Shown one piece after another: positions 39,901 through 48,262 of a stretch of 64,000 bases of DNA (positions are counted from its first letter, which is position 1; every line of letters begins with the position of its first letter). Under the pieces are notes generated by a model. It saw nothing but the letters and a program-made list of their open reading frames with translations. It had not been told where the DNA came from and searched no databases. This stretch comes from Actinomycetota bacterium (GTDB taxonomy: Bacteria > Actinomycetota > Thermoleophilia > Gaiellales > Gaiellaceae). Position numbers and translations under genes: made by a program. The stretch is from positions 115,457 to 179,456 of the forward strand of contig PKYN01000002.1 of NCBI GenBank assembly GCA_003132665.1, written 5' to 3'.

Positions 39901-40890
39901 GGCTGTCTGATCGCCGCCGGCGTTTGCGTTCGGAGTGCCGATCAAGTAACTGCGCGTCAACCAGTCTCGCTCGGGCCTTGTGAGACAAGTTTCCTCGCTG
40001 TGGCAGGTGTGGGAATCGTACCCCCCGTAGGTATAGAAAGCGTTCTGCTTGCCCGTCAGATCCGTCCCGAAGACGTTCTGCGGGTAGTTCGAGACCTCAT
40101 AGTCGATGTAGCTCGAAGTGGTATGGGAAGTGGAGTACGCGCTTTGCGCAGCGTCCGCGAAAAGCGCGGAGGCATAGTGGTCGCTGTGATCGCCGTGGCC
40201 GAAGCCGACAACGGAATCCTGAGTGCGAATCACGTCCGGCTGGAACTTGGTCATCAGAGCAGTCAGCGCACCGACTAGATCCGGCGCCGTATAGCTCGAC
40301 GTTCCGTTAACCGCGCCGATGGAGCTGATTGTCCCCTGGGACAGCTTCTGCAAGCTCTGGTTATCGTGAGTCGCAAATCCCGAGCCATTGGCGTTGCCGT
40401 CGGGGAGTCGCATGAAGACCAGGGAGATTCTTGGAGCGGCGTCGAGCGTGAACACCGGCATCGGATGGGAGGCGATCCCGGCGTCGCTCTGAGTCCATAC
40501 GTTGGGAGCGCCGGCCATCTGCGCATAGGTCGCCTTTACTCCGTCTTCGCGGCCTTGCCAGAACGCGTCGGGCTGGCCGTCATCACCGGCGGTGACGTAC
40601 ACAGTCGCGACACAGCGGCTGCTCTGAACGTCGTGGAGAACATCGGGGCTGAGGAACAGAAAATCGTCATCTGGATGCGCCACCACATTGAGGCTCGTGC
40701 CGGAACACGGTGCCGCTTGCACGGCGCTGCTAGGCGCGCCGAGCAAGACAGCCAGGCCGGCCAGTAAGACGACCGCAGCCGCTTGCCATCGATGCCGGAA
40801 CGGCGCCGTAAGAGTGGAGACGACGAGTCTCGTCATTGCAGTTCCGTGAAAGAGAAGCCCCGAGGAAGACGACCGAGCCCTTGCTTGCAT
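36946..40890 (-). CDS. Secreted multidomain PIG-L deacetylase (PIG-L, discoidin-like, PKD/REJ-like and DUF11-like repeats)
   Basis: 'LNVVAHPDDDFLFLSPDVLHDV' (PIG-L), 'SSAIDGFTDG...WSTVGG' discoidin-like module, three 'DL(S/R/Q)ITKTDG' DUF11-like modules, PKD-like 'PVANAGPDQSVNSNASVTLDGSSSSDPDGDSLSY'. Confidence 0.88.
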   Translation of the reverse strand: MQARARSSSSGLLFHGTAMTRLVVSTLTAPFRHRWQAAAVVLLAGLAVLLGAPSSAVQAAPCSGTSLNVVAHPDDDFLFLSPDVLHDVQSSRCVATVYVTAGDDGQPDAFWQGREDGVKATYAQMAGAPNVWTQSDAGIASHPMPVFTLDAAPRISLVFMRLPDGNANGSGFATHDNQSLQKLSQGTISSIGAVNGTSSYTAPDLVGALTALMTKFQPDVIRTQDSVVGFGHGDHSDHYASALFADAAQSAYSTSHTTSSYIDYEVSNYPQNVFGTDLTGKQNAFYTYGGYDSHTCHSEETCLTRPERDWLTRSYLIGTPNANAGGDQTALTIGATAHLNGSASSDPNGDPITYSWAQTAGSASVTISGATTATPTFIVPAAATTLTFALTVSDGSLSSTDTVTVTVAPNSTNVAGLATATASSEATGQPASSAIDGFTDGYPLGNATHEWSTVGGRAGSRLKLTWGSAKTIDRVVLYDRPNSNDQITSGTLTFSDGSTVDVPALANNGFAVAISFPAVTTTSVQLTITSVSDSTTNIGLAEIEAWTPADHAPVANAGPAQTVDAASVVTLDGSASADPDTGDTLSYAWTQTGGSSVTLSGADTVAPSFTAPSEATTLTFELTVSDGTLSDSRSVTITVTPLSDLSITKTDGKASVGAGSATSYTIRVTNSGPSSVAGAVLSDPSATGLTKTTVACSAATPGQCVTPPTKTQLEGGSFALPALASGDFYELTVSANVSATSGSVSNAASVAAPTGTTDPTPGNNSATDTDSVGPVSDLRITKTDGKASVGASSATTYTIRVTNSGPSSVTGAVLSDPSATGLTKTAVSCSATTPGQCVTPPTKTQLEGGSFALPTLASGDFYELTVSVNVTATSGSVSNAASVAAPTGTTDPTPGNNSATDTDSVGPVSDLQITKTDGVTKVEENSTVSYTIVASNAGPSDASGAVFKDAVVANLSVSTVTCGTVTSGAICPTVPNTTKALMQGAGIVIPTLPSGGSVTFTVTGTAGSGAQIANTATLAPPSGTVDPSAASATDTDAVNRAPAANAGPDQSVNSKANVTLDGSSSSDPDGDSLGYSWAQTSGPAVTLSNIHAVKPTFTAPAGNHALVFSLIVNDGTLDSLVADTVTITVGDRAPVANAGPDQSVNSNASVTLDGSSSSDPDGDSLSYGWAQTSGPAVTLSNIHAVKPTFTAPAVAGALTFKLTVSDGSLTSSDSVGVTVSGSVIPAVKKLGRPQTTLLAMTIGHVRHTAFFRFSGSGGKGKLKFECRLDTHHFSPCRAHKSYKHLNHGRHVFRVRAKDAAGLADLTLVTVRFKV
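37321..37870 (-). repeat. PKD-like module repeat, period about 276 bp
   Basis: 'cgtgaaggtgggcttgacggcgtggatgttggagag' at 37321 and 37597. Confidence 0.8.
38141..38938 (-). repeat. Two tandem, nearly identical 399-bp units encoding DUF11-like modules
   Basis: 'tctgtcttcgtgatc' at 38141, 38540 and 38939 (exactly 399 bp apart); intervening DNA nearly identical. Confidence 0.9.
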
Positions 40891-41064
40891 CAGACCAAAC
40901 CCTCTCTTTTTCTAGGCGGCGACGGGATACCGGGACGAGACGCAGTCCGCTGCGCCCGGGGCGCCGCGAAGCACGAACGTATCAGCGCTATCGCTAGGAG
41001 CAGCTTCATTACCGAAGTCGACGTTCGCCTTACTCGGCGACGCCTTGGGGGGCACGTGCTCGCG

Positions 41065-41084
41065 TCGGATACTCGCGTATCCGA
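41065..41084. repeat. Perfect inverted repeat TCGGATAC-TCGC-GTATCCGA in intergenic DNA
   Basis: 8-bp arms, 4-bp spacer, between divergent 40890(-) and 41533(+). Confidence 0.5.
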
Positions 41085-41532
41085 TTCGCGACCGTGTGTT
41101 CAGAGTAATCGCTTTGCCGTGACCGGTCAATAGCATCGGACCCGCCCGATCTCAGTGAGGCCCGCCCGATCATCGCAACCGACCGGATCGTAGGTTGCCC
41201 CGATTTCGTTGACGTCAGTCGGCACGCTTTTTCTCGACGAGTGGAAGCCGATGATCGGATGATCGACCTCAAGGGGATCCTCTTCCCGTTTGACCGCCGA
41301 AAGCAAACCTTGCCTTCGTCATTAGAGTCTACGGCCGACCGCCGGAGAAAGCTACCAAGGGACGCCCACATGCATTCTCGCGACAGCGGTCTTGACGTAG
41401 TACGGCGGCAAACTAGGGCATGATCACGATTCAGCGGGGTTACCGCTATGGCATCCTCTCTTACCGCGGAAAGCAGGACGCCGGCGCGGTTCAGACCTTC
41501 CCCCCGTCGTAGCGCCGAAAACGGATCATCCA

Positions 41533-43107
41533 GTGAGCTCACAACGGCCCGTAGATCCCATCGAGCCTCTCGCGCCCGTCGTCGGCGACGCCGCGACGGC
41601 GACGACGAGCGCGACCGTGATTCGCGGCGGCGCCTGGAATCTTGCTGGCCAGGTCTTGCCGCAGATCTACACGATCATCATCTCTGTCCTCGCGGCCCGC
41701 ATCCTCCACCCGTCGGGCATGGGGCGGCTGAGCTTCATCGCGTTCGTCGAGGCGACGATGATCCTCGCCCTGACGGCCGGGCTTCCGTCATCGTTGATGC
41801 GCTACATCGGCCAGGCGCTCGGCGAAGGGCACCCCGACCGAGTGCGGGGCCTATTGCGCTGGGCTTGGCGCATCGAGACGGTCGCCGCTGTGCTCGGGGG
41901 CTCGATCCTGGTTGTGAGCGGTTTGCTCGGCGCCAAACCCGCCTCGGCCTGGGTGCTGGCGGGCGCAGCCGGTTTCGCGTCGATCATGCAAACCGTGCCC
42001 GCCGCGCTCCTGACCGGAGCGCAGCGTTGGCGCGCGGCAACGATGGTCGGGCTCGTGACGGGAACGGCTGCGGTCGCGCTCAAGGTTCTCGTCCTGAGCG
42101 CCGGCGGTGGTATCCCGGGGCTCTTCCTGGTAGACGCGATCACGACGACCGCCAACCTCGTCGTCACGGGTTATCTGTGCAACCGCGTCGCGCGCGAGCT
42201 TTCGAGCACCACGACGACGGATCACGTGCTGATACGAACGGCCACCCGCTTTGCGCTGGTGTCGTCGCTTTACGCGCTGCTCGACTACGTCATCTGGCGC
42301 CGTACCGAGCTCTTCTTCCTGGCCAAGTACTCGTCCAGCGCTCAGATCGCCCTCTACTCGATTCCCTTCTCGCTCGTCACGGCGCTGCTGCTTGTACAAC
42401 GGGCGATAGGACTGGGGATCGGTCCCGCCTTCGCGACCCTTTACGGCGCCAGGCAGATGGAGCGAATCCGCTCCGGCTATGCCAGAACGTTGCGGCTGAT
42501 AACCACGATGACGCTCCCGGTGACGGCGCTTGCCCTCGTTCTCGGGCCGGCGGTGCTCCGCCTGGTCTACGGCAGCGCGTACTCCGAGGCGACCAACGTG
42601 CTTCTGATCCTTCTCGCCACCTTCCCGATCATCCCTCTGATGACGGTGAGCACCTCGATGCTGTTCGGAATCGAGCGGCAGTGGCCGCAGGTGATCATCG
42701 GCGCCTGCGCGGCGGTCGCGAACATCGGCCTCGATCTGGCGCTCATCCCCCGCTACGACGCGATCGGCGCGGCGATCGCGAACACCACCGCGCAGCTGCT
42801 CGGCTCGGTGCCGCTGATCATCGTCGGCAACCGAGCGATCGGGGGCATCCGCTGGCACACGCTTGCGCTGGTACGTACGGCTCTGGCGGCAGCCGCGGCC
42901 GGTCTCGTTGCGCTCATACTCGTGACCAGCCTGGGAGATTTCATGGGACTGATGCTCGGCCTGCCCGCGGCCATCGTCACGTTCACACTGCTCGCTGTGA
43001 GCGTCGGCATGTTGTCGAAAGAAGACGCGACCTGGCTCGATACGACCTTCGGCAGCAGGCTCTCTGGCCGCGTGGGGCTCGTCGCGCACCGCCTCGGGCG
43101 CCTGTAG
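41533..43107 (+). CDS. Polysaccharide flippase (Wzx/MATE-like)
   Basis: 'TVIRGGAWNLAGQVLPQIYTIIISVLAARILHPSGMGRLSF', 12-14 TM helices. Confidence 0.9.
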   Translation: MSSQRPVDPIEPLAPVVGDAATATTSATVIRGGAWNLAGQVLPQIYTIIISVLAARILHPSGMGRLSFIAFVEATMILALTAGLPSSLMRYIGQALGEGHPDRVRGLLRWAWRIETVAAVLGGSILVVSGLLGAKPASAWVLAGAAGFASIMQTVPAALLTGAQRWRAATMVGLVTGTAAVALKVLVLSAGGGIPGLFLVDAITTTANLVVTGYLCNRVARELSSTTTTDHVLIRTATRFALVSSLYALLDYVIWRRTELFFLAKYSSSAQIALYSIPFSLVTALLLVQRAIGLGIGPAFATLYGARQMERIRSGYARTLRLITTMTLPVTALALVLGPAVLRLVYGSAYSEATNVLLILLATFPIIPLMTVSTSMLFGIERQWPQVIIGACAAVANIGLDLALIPRYDAIGAAIANTTAQLLGSVPLIIVGNRAIGGIRWHTLALVRTALAAAAAGLVALILVTSLGDFMGLMLGLPAAIVTFTLLAVSVGMLSKEDATWLDTTFGSRLSGRVGLVAHRLGRL

Positions 43108-43270
43108 CAACGCGGTCCGAGCACTTTGCAATACTCGCGGCACCAAGGGCGCGCGCGGTCGCGCTTTCCTCCTCGCTCTATATTTCAACGGTGATGGCGC
43201 GCTCACATCGGTACCGGACCGGCTTGAACGTGCGCCGACAATCCTGCGGCGGCGCCGGCTCTGGGCAGGC

Positions 43271-44389
43271 GTGAGAGCGCTCGTCGTCCTCGCCTCGCCA
43301 CCGCTTCCCGAGGGCGGAGCGCCGGGTCGCTGCGCACTGGGCCTGATCCGGGGGCTGATGGCGCACGGCGTCGTCGTTCACGTGATCGCCGCGCGGCAGC
43401 ACTTCGCGGGCGACGTGCCGGCCGACATTCGGGTAGAGCTCGTCGACGTCCGGGCGGCGGCAACCGGGATACGAACCATCCCCGGGCGACTACGCCGCCC
43501 TCGCGGTCATCTGGCCGGCTATCTGGGCAGCCGCGTGCGCGAGCTCGCTGAAGATGTGGACGTGATTCACCTCGAGCAAGCCGAGACGGCCTGGTGCGAC
43601 CTGGGCGCGCCGAGCCCGTCGCTCGTTCACCTGCATTACCGCATCCGTCGCGATCGCGATCTCGGCCCGCCGTGGCGAAGCGAGTTCCGCTTCGTGCTCG
43701 AGCATGCGCTCGCCGAGCGCGCGGCCATACGTCGCCACCACTATCTGCTTGCAAGCTCTCCGCTGATCGCAGAGCAATTGCGACGCGAGGCACCGCGTGC
43801 GCGTGTCGTGCATGCACCGCTGGCCCTCGATCCGAGCTACTACGAGCCGGCGTCGCTCGAGACTCCGGTAGCCGGCGTCATCGGCACGGCCGAGTGGCTC
43901 CCCACCGCCGGCGGAATCAGACGCTTGCTGCAGCGAATCTGGCCGGAGACACGGCGCCTGGCGCCGGGCGCGACGCTTCGAATCGCCGGCCGCGGTACCG
44001 ACGCGCTTCTGGCGGGTGAAGCGCAAGACGGCGTCGAGGTGCTCGGGGAGGTTCCCTCTTCGGCGGCGTTCTTGAGCGGACTCTCACTCCTCGTCTACCC
44101 GCTCGATCGGGGTAGCGGCATGAAGGTGAAGGTGCTCGAAGCGCTGGCCTGCGGGCTGCCGATCGTGACTACGCCCGCCGGCGCGGAGGGAATCGAGGCC
44201 GGCGACGGGATCATCGTCGAGCAGAGCGACTCGGCGCTGGCGCGCGCGAGCGCGCGACTGCTCGTCGACGCCGATGAACGGCGAGAACGCGGCGCGGCGG
44301 CACGGCGCTCGTTCCTGGAGCACTACAGTCCGAAGCCCGCGACCGAGTCTGTCGTCGAACTATACGAACGGATGGTGGAGGACAGTTGA
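43271..44389 (+). CDS. Glycosyltransferase (GT4-like)
   Basis: 'VYPLDRGSGMKVKVLEALACGLPIVTTPAGAEGIEAGDG'. Confidence 0.9.
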   Translation: MRALVVLASPPLPEGGAPGRCALGLIRGLMAHGVVVHVIAARQHFAGDVPADIRVELVDVRAAATGIRTIPGRLRRPRGHLAGYLGSRVRELAEDVDVIHLEQAETAWCDLGAPSPSLVHLHYRIRRDRDLGPPWRSEFRFVLEHALAERAAIRRHHYLLASSPLIAEQLRREAPRARVVHAPLALDPSYYEPASLETPVAGVIGTAEWLPTAGGIRRLLQRIWPETRRLAPGATLRIAGRGTDALLAGEAQDGVEVLGEVPSSAAFLSGLSLLVYPLDRGSGMKVKVLEALACGLPIVTTPAGAEGIEAGDGIIVEQSDSALARASARLLVDADERRERGAAARRSFLEHYSPKPATESVVELYERMVEDS

Positions 44390-45552
44390 GACGATTCGCG
44401 TTCTCTCGCTCGAGCCTCACGAGCGCGTCATCGCAGGCTCCGCCGGCCGCCCAGGTCAAAGCCCCCTCAGCGTTTCACCTCGTCGCCTATACCGATGCCA
44501 CGGCCTACGCCGGAGCCGAGATCTGCCTCGGCAACCTTCTTCAAGGCCTGGACGAGAAGATCGCCGTCACCGTGCTCGCGACCAACCCGGAGGTCGGACG
44601 CTTTGTCGCCGGCTTCAGGCCCGGCGCGGACATCCGCTACGTGCCGCCGGTGCGCAACAAGTTCGACTTCGCGCCGATCCTCGCTCATTTCCGCGCGCTG
44701 CGGAAGCTGCGGCCCGACATCCTGCACGTGAACCTCAGGATTCCCTACAGCTGCCAGTACGGGATCCTGGCCGGATTGTTCACGCGCGGCGTCCGGGTGG
44801 TTGCCGTCGAGCATTGCCCGCTCGACACGCAAAGCGCTTTCAGTCGCTGGATCAAGCGTCACTCTTCCGCCCGGCTGGCCGCGCACGTCTCGGTGGGGAA
44901 GCAGGGCGCGCGAATGATCGAGAGCGAGGCCCACCTTCCTCCGAACAGCCTGCGCGTGATCTACAACGGCGTGCCCGAAGTCGAGACCGAGCCTCTGCCA
45001 CGACTCGCTTCCGGCCCGGTCATCGGCTCGATCGGTCGATTCGACCGCCTCAAGGGCTACGACCTCCTCGTGAAAGCGATGCCGGCGCTGCCCGGCGTGA
45101 CTGTGGTGCTCATCGGCGGAGGGCCGATGCGCGACGAGCTCGAGCAGCTGGCCCGCGAGCTCCAGGTGACAGGTCGCTTGATCCTGATCGACTGGAGCGA
45201 CGAGCCTCGCCGCTACCTCGCCGGCTTCGATCTCTTCGTTCTACCGTCGCGTGTCGAGGCGTTCGGGCTCGTGCTCGTCGAGGCGATGCTCGCGAAGCTC
45301 CCGGTCGTCGCCGCCGACGTCGGGGGAGTATCCGAATGCGTCGCAATAGACGAGACCGGCTTGCTCGTGCCGGTCGACGACGTAGCCGCGCTGACCTCGG
45401 CAATCCAGCGGCTGCTTGCCGACCCGGCGCTGCGCGCGAAGCTCGGCGAGGCGGGACTGGCCCGGGCGAGGAAGTTCTTCTCGCGCGAGCGCATGGTCAA
45501 GGAATTCGAGACTCTCTACCGGGACTTGATGAGCGGTGTGGCAGTCAACTAA
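44386..45552 (+). CDS. Glycosyltransferase family 4
   Basis: 'VIYNGVPEVET', 'IGSIGRFDRLKGYDLLVKAMPAL', 'VLPSRVEAFGLVLVEAMLAKLPVVAADVGGVSECV'; TTGA overlap with previous stop. Confidence 0.93.
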   Translation: MRRFAFSRSSLTSASSQAPPAAQVKAPSAFHLVAYTDATAYAGAEICLGNLLQGLDEKIAVTVLATNPEVGRFVAGFRPGADIRYVPPVRNKFDFAPILAHFRALRKLRPDILHVNLRIPYSCQYGILAGLFTRGVRVVAVEHCPLDTQSAFSRWIKRHSSARLAAHVSVGKQGARMIESEAHLPPNSLRVIYNGVPEVETEPLPRLASGPVIGSIGRFDRLKGYDLLVKAMPALPGVTVVLIGGGPMRDELEQLARELQVTGRLILIDWSDEPRRYLAGFDLFVLPSRVEAFGLVLVEAMLAKLPVVAADVGGVSECVAIDETGLLVPVDDVAALTSAIQRLLADPALRAKLGEAGLARARKFFSRERMVKEFETLYRDLMSGVAVN

Positions 45553-46975
45553 CTGGCGTTTCCTGCTGCCGGACCCGGCGAACACCGTGTCGCTTCTCGG
45601 GCGTCCGTGCACTAGGACACTCGAGGGTCACGGAATCGCGCTCACGCCACCCGGCTCATCCGAGCCGGCGGACGTCATCTTGGCCGATCCGAGTTGCCTG
45701 GCTGCCGCGATACGGCGCGGCGCCGATCAGATCATCGTTGCCGGTCGCACGCCGGCTCGCCGGCTTCGCCGACACGGTTACGACGTTACGCATGTCCTCA
45801 CTCTTCCCACTCAAGCAAACCCGATGCTGATGCTCCCTCTCGCCCATCCCAACGCCTACCGGTACGCGTTCGACAATCTCGTCTTTCCGCGCACGCTGCT
45901 GAAGCGAGTCCGCAAGCGACTCGTCGGTCGAACACTCGGAGTGATCACGCCGCCGAACCTGCCGATCTTCACCCTGGCCCAGAAGAGACCGCGAGCGCCG
46001 TTTTTCCTCGCGGCTGCGGTCGAGTTGGGCGTCCCGGCCCAGAGCCACTGGTTCCTGCGCATCGGTCAGGGCTCGGCGCTCACCCGCTGCTCGTTTTTCG
46101 TCTTTGCGCCGGAGTCGACCCGGCCGGGCTGGATCGTCAAGTTCGCCCGCTTTCCAGGCTGCGAAGATCGCTTCGACGCCGACGAGCGCGGGCTAACGCT
46201 CGCACGCGAGGCGGGCACGATCGTGGCCCGGCACGCTCCGCAGCTACTGGGACGATTCGAGGCCGGTGGCCTGGCGGCCTCCGTCGAAACGGCCGCCGCC
46301 GGCAAGCCGCTCGTGGACGTCCTCCTGTCCTCTGGACCGCGCCGCCGCAAGCTGGCGCTGATCGAGGACGTTGCCGCCTGGATCGTCGAGCTCGGCGTTG
46401 CGACGCTCGCGCCATGCGAGAGCACCCGCGGCGAACGGTCGCGCATCGAGAAAGATGTGCAGCCGTTCGCGGAGGTGGAGTACGGCGCCGACCTGCTCGA
46501 GCGCGTTCAGGACGTCGGCGCCGTCCTGCAGCACAACGACCTCGGCTGCTGGAACATCGTCGTCGATCAGCGCCACTTCGTGGCGCTCGACTGGGAGGCC
46601 GCCAGGCAGCACGGATTCCCACTCTGGGACCTCTGGCTGTTCCTCTCGGATGCCCTCGCCACCCTCGACCGGGCGACCAGAGACGAGCGGCCGCAGTACT
46701 TCGTCCGGCTCTTTCGTGGTGAGCTGCCCAGCTCGGCGGTGTTGTTCTCGTGGACGAAGCGGGCAGTCCAGGCGTTGAGCGTCCCGGCGGAAGCGGTGGG
46801 GCCTTTGGCTGGCCTTTGCTGGTTGCACCACGCTTCCTCGGAGAGGAAGTCGCACAGCGCCCTGACGAAGCGGGGCCTCTCGACCGATGTTCCCTCGCGA
46901 CTGATGCTCTCTCTACCAAAGCTCTGGTTCGAAGAGCCCGGGCTCGGGCCCGACTGGAATCGGTGGAATGACTAA
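45536..46975 (+). CDS. APH/choline-kinase-like phosphotransferase in the polysaccharide cluster
   Basis: 'VLQHNDLGCWNIVVDQRHFVALDWEAARQHGFPLWDLWLFL' resembles the APH catalytic HxDxxxxN...D motif; overlaps upstream GT gene. Confidence 0.7.
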   Translation: MWQSTNWRFLLPDPANTVSLLGRPCTRTLEGHGIALTPPGSSEPADVILADPSCLAAAIRRGADQIIVAGRTPARRLRRHGYDVTHVLTLPTQANPMLMLPLAHPNAYRYAFDNLVFPRTLLKRVRKRLVGRTLGVITPPNLPIFTLAQKRPRAPFFLAAAVELGVPAQSHWFLRIGQGSALTRCSFFVFAPESTRPGWIVKFARFPGCEDRFDADERGLTLAREAGTIVARHAPQLLGRFEAGGLAASVETAAAGKPLVDVLLSSGPRRRKLALIEDVAAWIVELGVATLAPCESTRGERSRIEKDVQPFAEVEYGADLLERVQDVGAVLQHNDLGCWNIVVDQRHFVALDWEAARQHGFPLWDLWLFLSDALATLDRATRDERPQYFVRLFRGELPSSAVLFSWTKRAVQALSVPAEAVGPLAGLCWLHHASSERKSHSALTKRGLSTDVPSRLMLSLPKLWFEEPGLGPDWNRWND

Positions 46976-47008
46976 AGCCCTCTCTCCCAGAACCGTTCGC
47001 GGGGGCGC

Positions 47009-48247
47009 ATGAGAGCCGTCAAACAATCGCGCGCACCGCGACTCCTCTGCGTGTATCAACACGCGCCCACACCGGGGGCACCGGGCATCTATAGGCATCG
47101 TCTTCTCTTCGCCGAGCTGGTCCGCCGCGGCTGGCAGGTCGACCTCGTCTCGACGCCGCTCAACTACATGACCGGAACCGTGCCGCCGCGCTACGCGCGA
47201 AGGCTCTACACGCGCGAGTCGCTGGATGGAATCGTCCATCACTGGGTCTGGGCCTCGCGCTCGATCCACGCCTCGAAGCTTCGCCGCGCGCTCAACTACG
47301 TCACCTTCGCGTTCTCGTCGAGCCTGCGCGCAGTCACCCTCCGCCGGCCCGACGTCGTACTCGTTTCGTCTCCGCCGCTGACCGTCGGTGCGCTCGGGCC
47401 CGTGCTTGCGACTCGCTTCCGGCGTCCGTGGGTCTTTGAAGTCCGTGACGCCTGGCCCGAGTCGGCCGTCTCGGTCGGCTGGCTGAGCGAGCAGTCGCTC
47501 CTCTACCGCGTTCTCGAGAGGATCGCGCACCGCCTGGCCTCACGCGCACAGGCCGTCATCGTCCCGACCCCGGGCCTGATCGAGATCGTGCGACGGCACG
47601 GCGCTAAAAAGATCGATGTGATCTCGGGGGCGGTGATCGACGCGCCCCCGAACCCGAAGGTGCGGCGAGACGCACGCGCCAGGCTCGGTGTTGCGGACGA
47701 CGAGTGCTTGTTTCTGTACCTCGGCGCCCTGGGAGCCGCGAACGGTGTCGACACACTGCTCGACGCCGTCCAGGTGCTATCCGCCGACACCCCGGCGCGC
47801 TTCTTGCTCGTCGGCGACGGAAGCGCACGCGTGGCTCTCGAAGAGCGAGTTCGCGAGCAGGGAATCGAGGCTGTGAGCATCGTGCCCGCGGTTCCCAAGG
47901 ACGAGGTGAAGGATTTTCTCGCCGCCAGCGATGTCTGCCTGCACCTGCTGCGGGCCGATCCGGTCTTCTCCTCCGCGCTTCCGACCAAGGTGCTGGAGTA
48001 CTGTGGGGCGCACCGGCCGTTCATCACGACCGTCGTGGGCCTGCCCGAGCAGCTTGCGCTCGAGGCCGGCGGCGGTTTCGCGCCGAGCGCCGACGAGTTG
48101 ACCGACGAGCTCGAACGCTGGATAGCGATGCCGGCCGCCGAAAGGCGCGCGCGCGGCGAGCAAAGCTTCGAGGTCGGTTCGCGGCGCTTCGGTCTCGAGG
48201 CCACGGTCTCGGCCCTGGAAGCCGTGCTCCGGTCGGTCTCGAAATAG
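47009..48247 (+). CDS. Glycosyltransferase (GT4, WbuB-like)
   Basis: 'YQHAPTPGAPGIYRHRLLFAELVRRGWQVDLVS', 'PTKVLEYCGAHRPFITTVVGLPEQLALEAGGGF'. Confidence 0.92.
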   Translation: MRAVKQSRAPRLLCVYQHAPTPGAPGIYRHRLLFAELVRRGWQVDLVSTPLNYMTGTVPPRYARRLYTRESLDGIVHHWVWASRSIHASKLRRALNYVTFAFSSSLRAVTLRRPDVVLVSSPPLTVGALGPVLATRFRRPWVFEVRDAWPESAVSVGWLSEQSLLYRVLERIAHRLASRAQAVIVPTPGLIEIVRRHGAKKIDVISGAVIDAPPNPKVRRDARARLGVADDECLFLYLGALGAANGVDTLLDAVQVLSADTPARFLLVGDGSARVALEERVREQGIEAVSIVPAVPKDEVKDFLAASDVCLHLLRADPVFSSALPTKVLEYCGAHRPFITTVVGLPEQLALEAGGGFAPSADELTDELERWIAMPAAERRARGEQSFEVGSRRFGLEATVSALEAVLRSVSK

Positions 48248-48262
48248 CCGCGGCCTCGTTGG

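Noticed and set aside
41330-41500. Possible c-di-GMP-I riboswitch upstream of the flippase ('ggcaaac...agcggggttaccgctatggc')
   Set aside because: Some strings resemble the GEMM consensus but the order is wrong and the GACGCAAAGC core is missing; a covariance-model search would be decisive
41851-43206. 451-aa minus-strand ORF opposite the flippase gene
   Set aside because: Shadow ORF; the opposite strand encodes a clear multi-TM flippase
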